This document shows positions 60,889 to 64,000 of a stretch of 64,000 nucleotides of DNA, piece by piece. Position 1 is the stretch's first letter. The number at the start of each line of letters is the position of its first letter. The position numbers and the translations under genes were made by a program. Source of the stretch: CAYJEQ01 sp964371155 (lineage in GTDB: Bacteria; Bacillota; Clostridia; Oscillospirales; Ruminococcaceae); NCBI GenBank assembly GCA_964371155.1, contig CAYJLI010000002.1:62001-126000 (forward strand), given 5' to 3'. The notes beneath the pieces were generated by a model. It saw only the letters and a program-made list of their open reading frames with translations, made no database searches and was not told the DNA's origin.

Positions 60889-62865
60889 ATGTCAACTAAC
60901 AATTTAAAACATGCTACTCAAAGTTGTGGATCCACTTCAACCTATACTACTGCAGCAGTTGAAACTCAGCATACTAATAGCGATTGTGGATGCGGGTGTG
61001 ATACTGCCGATGTCTTCCCTATTCACGAACATGAGCATGAACACGAGAATAGCAGCAATATATTGCTTAGAATGTCGATGGCCGCAGTTCTCACTTTTAC
61101 CGCAATTTTTTTGCAAGTTTCTCCACTAATTAATACTATAATATTTATTTTAGCATACTTAATTTCGGGATATGATATTTTGCTAAGAGCAGCTAAAAAC
61201 ATTATAAAAGGGTCTGTTTTTGATGAGCACTTTTTAATGTCGATAGCAACCATTGGAGCAATTATATTAGGAGAATACAGCGAAGGTATTGCTGTTATGG
61301 TGTTTTACCAAATAGGCGAATATTTTCAAGGGCGTGCTGTGCGTAAATCAAGAAAATCTATTTCAGATTTAATGGATATTAATCCTGAGTTTGCAAATAA
61401 AATCATAGGTGATAATGTAGTTTCAGTTACTCCTTCCGAGGTTGAGCTTGGGGATATACTACTTGTGAGAACGGGTGAAAAAATTCCTGTTGATGGTGTA
61501 ATAGTGGAAGGTACTACTCAGCTCAATACCTCATCACTTACTGGTGAAAGCCTGCCTGTATCAGTTTCGATTGGTGATGAAGTGCTTTCAGGCTCTATAA
61601 ACACTTCCGATATGATTAAAATAAAAGCGACTGCTATTTACAATGATAGCACTGTTGCACGAATATTAAGGCTTGTGAGTGAAGCCTCGGCTCAAAAATC
61701 AAAATCGGAACGATTTATAACAAAATTTGCACGCTATTATACCCCGATTGTAGTGTATTGCGCACTTGCATTAGCTATCATCCCCTCTTTAGTAACGGGA
61801 GATTTTAATGTCTGGATTTATCGTGCACTCACATTTTTAGTAATTTCTTGCCCTTGTGCCCTTGTAGTTTCCGTCCCTCTTTCTTTCTTCTCGGGAATTG
61901 GTGCTGCATCTAAGCATGGTATTTTAATGAAGGGCGGCATAGCTGTTGAAAAGCTTGCCAAGTGTAAAACTGTTGTATTTGATAAGACCGGTACAATCAC
62001 CACTGGTAAATTCTCAATTAGCGAAATAAAACCTCTTAACATTTCTGAGGAAGAGCTTGTCTCACTTGCGGCAACACCACAACAAACCTCAACACATCCA
62101 ATAGCTAAGGCACTTCTTGCTTATTCAAATTTAAAGCTCCTTGAAATCTCCGAAGCTAAGGACATTGCAGGCAGAGGTGTATCCGCTGTCTATAATGGTA
62201 AGAAGATTTTTGCAGGTAGTAGTGCACTTATGGCAGATTGTGGAATATATGATATAGTTCATGGCGATGGGACTGCTGTGCATATTGCCATTGATGGTGA
62301 ATATATGGGTGTAATATTCCTTCAAGATAATATTAAACCCGAAGCTAACGAGGCAGTGGATGTACTGCAAAACAATCTATCAGTAAATACCGCTTTAGTT
62401 ACTGGAGACAATGAATTTACTGCAAAAAATGTAGCAAAAAGTGTTGGTATAGCTACTGTTTATGCTTCTCAACTCCCCCATGATAAAATGGATAGAGTAA
62501 AAGAATATATAAAAGCTTCGGATAATGGCACTACTGTGTTTGTCGGCGATGGTATAAATGATGCACCGGTGCTCTCGCTTTCAGATGTTGGGATTGCAAT
62601 GGGTGGAATAGGCTCGGATGCCGCTATTGAGGCGGCTGATGTGGTAATCATGAGCGATGAGCTTACACAGATTGCAAAAGCTATAAATATCTCTAAAAAA
62701 ACAATGGCGATTGTAGTACAAAATGTTGTTTTCTCTATCGGTATTAAAGTTGTCGTGATGTTTTTAGGGGCATTGGGTCTTGCAGGTATGTGGAGTGCTG
62801 TATTTGCAGATGTGGGAGTTACCTTCCTTGCTGTGCTAAACTCCATTAGAGCTTTAAGACAATAG
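60889..62865 (+). CDS. cadA: P1B-type heavy-metal ATPase (Cd/Zn/Pb exporter)
   Basis: This 658-residue efflux pump has the metal-binding CPC in membrane segment 6 (ISCPCALVVS), DKTGT phosphorylation site, TGES actuator loop and GDGINDAPVL. Lys in IGIKVVV and Asp in FADVGVT of the last two segments are the P1B-2 (Zn/Cd/Pb) signature, as in ZntA. Instead of an N-terminal HMA domain there is a short Cys/His cluster: CGCGC at 33-37 and HEHEHEHE at 46-53. ATG 60889 with GAAAGGTG about 8 bases upstream. With the ArsR gene it forms one metal-efflux operon. Metal choice is inferred. Confidence 0.94.
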   Translation: MSTNNLKHATQSCGSTSTYTTAAVETQHTNSDCGCGCDTADVFPIHEHEHEHENSSNILLRMSMAAVLTFTAIFLQVSPLINTIIFILAYLISGYDILLRAAKNIIKGSVFDEHFLMSIATIGAIILGEYSEGIAVMVFYQIGEYFQGRAVRKSRKSISDLMDINPEFANKIIGDNVVSVTPSEVELGDILLVRTGEKIPVDGVIVEGTTQLNTSSLTGESLPVSVSIGDEVLSGSINTSDMIKIKATAIYNDSTVARILRLVSEASAQKSKSERFITKFARYYTPIVVYCALALAIIPSLVTGDFNVWIYRALTFLVISCPCALVVSVPLSFFSGIGAASKHGILMKGGIAVEKLAKCKTVVFDKTGTITTGKFSISEIKPLNISEEELVSLAATPQQTSTHPIAKALLAYSNLKLLEISEAKDIAGRGVSAVYNGKKIFAGSSALMADCGIYDIVHGDGTAVHIAIDGEYMGVIFLQDNIKPEANEAVDVLQNNLSVNTALVTGDNEFTAKNVAKSVGIATVYASQLPHDKMDRVKEYIKASDNGTTVFVGDGINDAPVLSLSDVGIAMGGIGSDAAIEAADVVIMSDELTQIAKAINISKKTMAIVVQNVVFSIGIKVVVMFLGALGLAGMWSAVFADVGVTFLAVLNSIRALRQ

Positions 62866-62920
62866 AGCATGCATTAATTATATGCCTTACTCATTACAAA
62901 CTATAAAATCTACTATTTTT

Positions 62921-62959
62921 TATGCTCCTACTACCGCCATCGGCGATAGTAGGAGCATA
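62921..62959. terminator. Bidirectional intrinsic terminator
   Basis: A 12-bp stem (62921-62932 with 62948-62959) has an inner CGCC/GGCG stack and A/T tracts at both ends. It lies between the convergent ATPase and GNAT genes. Confidence 0.85.
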
Positions 62960-62983
62960 AATTAGTTCTACATTTATAAAATT

Positions 62984-63463
62984 TTAATTTATATACTCAT
63001 AAGCAATCCTTGGGCTACCATCTTCAACATAGATAATACCCGCTCTTTTAAACCCTGCTTTTAAAATAAGGTTTTGCATTTTTATATTTTGCTCATGGGT
63101 ATCTATTCGTATATGATTATATAGTTTTTTGGTATATTCAATAATTTCGCCAAACACCCCTCTTTTGGTCATTGAGGATGCTACCCTGTGTATTGTGGCA
63201 TATTCACTGTTTAAACTCCACTTTCCCTCAATCATTTCATAGGTGGGCTCTACTTCGTTCATAAGCGTGAATACGGCGGATACTTCCCCACCATCTTCAC
63301 AGATATAAAGATTTTTTGCATCAATATCTGCATTAATTATCTCGGTGGTTGGGTAGTCCTCCCCCCACTGGTTTGGATTGCCATTTGCCTTCATAAATTC
63401 TCTTGCTGTTTTATATATTTCAGTAATGCTTGACATATCATCTATTGTTGCAAGCCTTATCAT
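62984..63463 (-). CDS. GNAT family N-acetyltransferase
   Basis: This 159-residue protein starts IRLATIDDMSSITEIYKTAREFMKANGNPNQW (in pieces), typical of a common clostridial GNAT subgroup, and has HRVASSMTKRGVFGEIIEY as coenzyme A region and IDTHEQNIKMQNLILKAGF. The substrate is unknown. ATG 63463 has GGAGGG 7 bases upstream. It lies 18 bases after the methyltransferase gene and is likely co-transcribed with it. Confidence 0.85.
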   Translation of the reverse strand: MIRLATIDDMSSITEIYKTAREFMKANGNPNQWGEDYPTTEIINADIDAKNLYICEDGGEVSAVFTLMNEVEPTYEMIEGKWSLNSEYATIHRVASSMTKRGVFGEIIEYTKKLYNHIRIDTHEQNIKMQNLILKAGFKRAGIIYVEDGSPRIAYEYIN

Positions 63464-63481
63464 GTAAACACCCTCCATATA

Positions 63482-64000
63482 TTAATTTTCAGAAAAAAGC
63501 TCCGCCATGCGTTTTATATAATTAGGGTCGGTACCACAACAACCACCGATATGAATGTTTCCGAATTTTTTTGCAGGTAGTATACTTTGTGCAAATACCT
63601 CTTCATCGGTTTTTGATGTGAATTCACCGTCATTATACTGTGGCTTTCCTGCATTTGGTTTAAATACAAGTGGCATATCGGTTAATTCTCTGAAAGTTTT
63701 TATTACAGGCAGTGATGCCTCCGGCTCTAAAGAACAGTTCATACCGATAGCCGCTACTTTAAAGTCCTTTAACTCATTGATCATATCCTGCACACTATTG
63801 CCCATTATAGTTTTGCCTATTGGCTCAAATGTCATTGAGCAAAATAGTGGTACATCATATTTATTAGCAACTTTCGCCGCAATTTTTAGCATTTCTATAT
63901 CCATGAATGTTTCAAGAAAGATTAAATCTGGGGATTCTTTCATGCCACTATCTATTATTTCAGTGTAGATTTCTTCGCATTCTTCCTCGGTTAAATCTCC
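63482..64000 (-). CDS. Homocysteine S-methyltransferase family protein (partial)
   Basis: The reading frame is open to the right edge of the window, so the N-terminus is missing; 172 residues are visible. The zinc-ligand cysteines of the Pfam S-methyl_trans family are present: GMNCSL and the C-terminal GGCCGTDP. PLVFKPNAGKP is another mark. Such domains transfer a methyl group to homocysteine, either in betaine/SMM enzymes or as the first module of MetH. The C-terminus ends shortly after the motif, so it is a stand-alone domain and not full MetH. Confidence 0.9.
   Translation of the reverse strand, partial: GDLTEEECEEIYTEIIDSGMKESPDLIFLETFMDIEMLKIAAKVANKYDVPLFCSMTFEPIGKTIMGNSVQDMINELKDFKVAAIGMNCSLEPEASLPVIKTFRELTDMPLVFKPNAGKPQYNDGEFTSKTDEEVFAQSILPAKKFGNIHIGGCCGTDPNYIKRMAELFSEN

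Noticed and set aside
1..64000. Defence island, CRISPR array, insertion sequence or tRNA genes
   Set aside because: No regularly spaced repeats, transposase or integrase motifs, nuclease/ATPase defence pairs or cloverleaf sequences were found by eye. A covariance or profile search could still find something short.

Overview
The window is AT-rich chromosomal DNA from an endospore-forming, low-GC Firmicute, most likely a clostridium of the Oscillospirales/Ruminococcaceae kind. The evidence is a complete spoIIIAA-AH operon, the forespore sigma factor SigG, a CwlD-like germination amidase, AddAB instead of RecBCD, GatCAB, the DnaD/DnaI-type helicase-loading pair and Gram-positive spacing of GGAGG ribosome binding sites, with several TTG/GTG starts. 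The order Asp23-nusB-xseA-xseB-ispA-PAP2-dxs-tlyA-nadK-argR-recN directly after spoIIIA is typical of clostridia. I see no rRNA, tRNA, CRISPR array, transposase or integrase. Family names and functions below rest on sequence recognition, not on a database search.

Layout. 1-3.1 kb: upstream terminator, obgE, mini-RNase III, YitT-type membrane protein. 3.1-9.7 kb: mixed single genes, namely a propeller-like lipoprotein, an isolated phage-type amidase/holin pair, an HD hydrolase, an RluA pseudouridine synthase, a patatin phospholipase and nth. 9.8-17.4 kb: ligA-gatC-gatA-gatB, then cwlD, radA and a small Cys-rich gene. 17.5-24.5 kb: an adaptor/FtsX-permease pair with no ATPase gene beside it, a second RluA enzyme, radC, a large membrane protein of unknown function and sigG. 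24.7-34.8 kb, all minus strand: the isoprenoid, repair and regulation cluster from Asp23 to recN and DUF4364. 35.0-39.9 kb: spoIIIAH back to spoIIIAA. 40-46 kb: thioesterase, clpC, a 42-residue Cys/Gly/Asn-rich peptide gene, a MATE pump, yebC and a HAD phosphatase. 46.4-55.6 kb: DUF1904, addA, addB and three small genes. 55.8-60.3 kb: dnaD, dnaC/dnaI, deoC, rlmD and a tail-anchored HEPN-like protein. 60.4-62.9 kb: a metal-sensing ArsR regulator with its operator and a P1B-type ATPase. The right edge holds a GNAT gene and a truncated homocysteine S-methyltransferase gene.

How it fits together. Three blocks serve sporulation and germination: spoIIIA (the mother cell-to-forespore channel needed for SigG activity), sigG itself (with a plausible SigF/SigG-type promoter) and cwlD (with a plausible SigE-type promoter). 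The ArsR-P-ATPase pair is a self-contained Cd/Zn/Pb efflux unit with a palindromic operator on its promoter. Most genes are housekeeping, and I found no convincing defence island, prophage or large novel system. The best leads are small: the orphan lysis cassette, the ATPase-less exporter pair, the HEPN-like tail-anchored protein, the small Cys-rich proteins, the 128-nt spoIIIAA/AB overlap and several regulatory palindromes.
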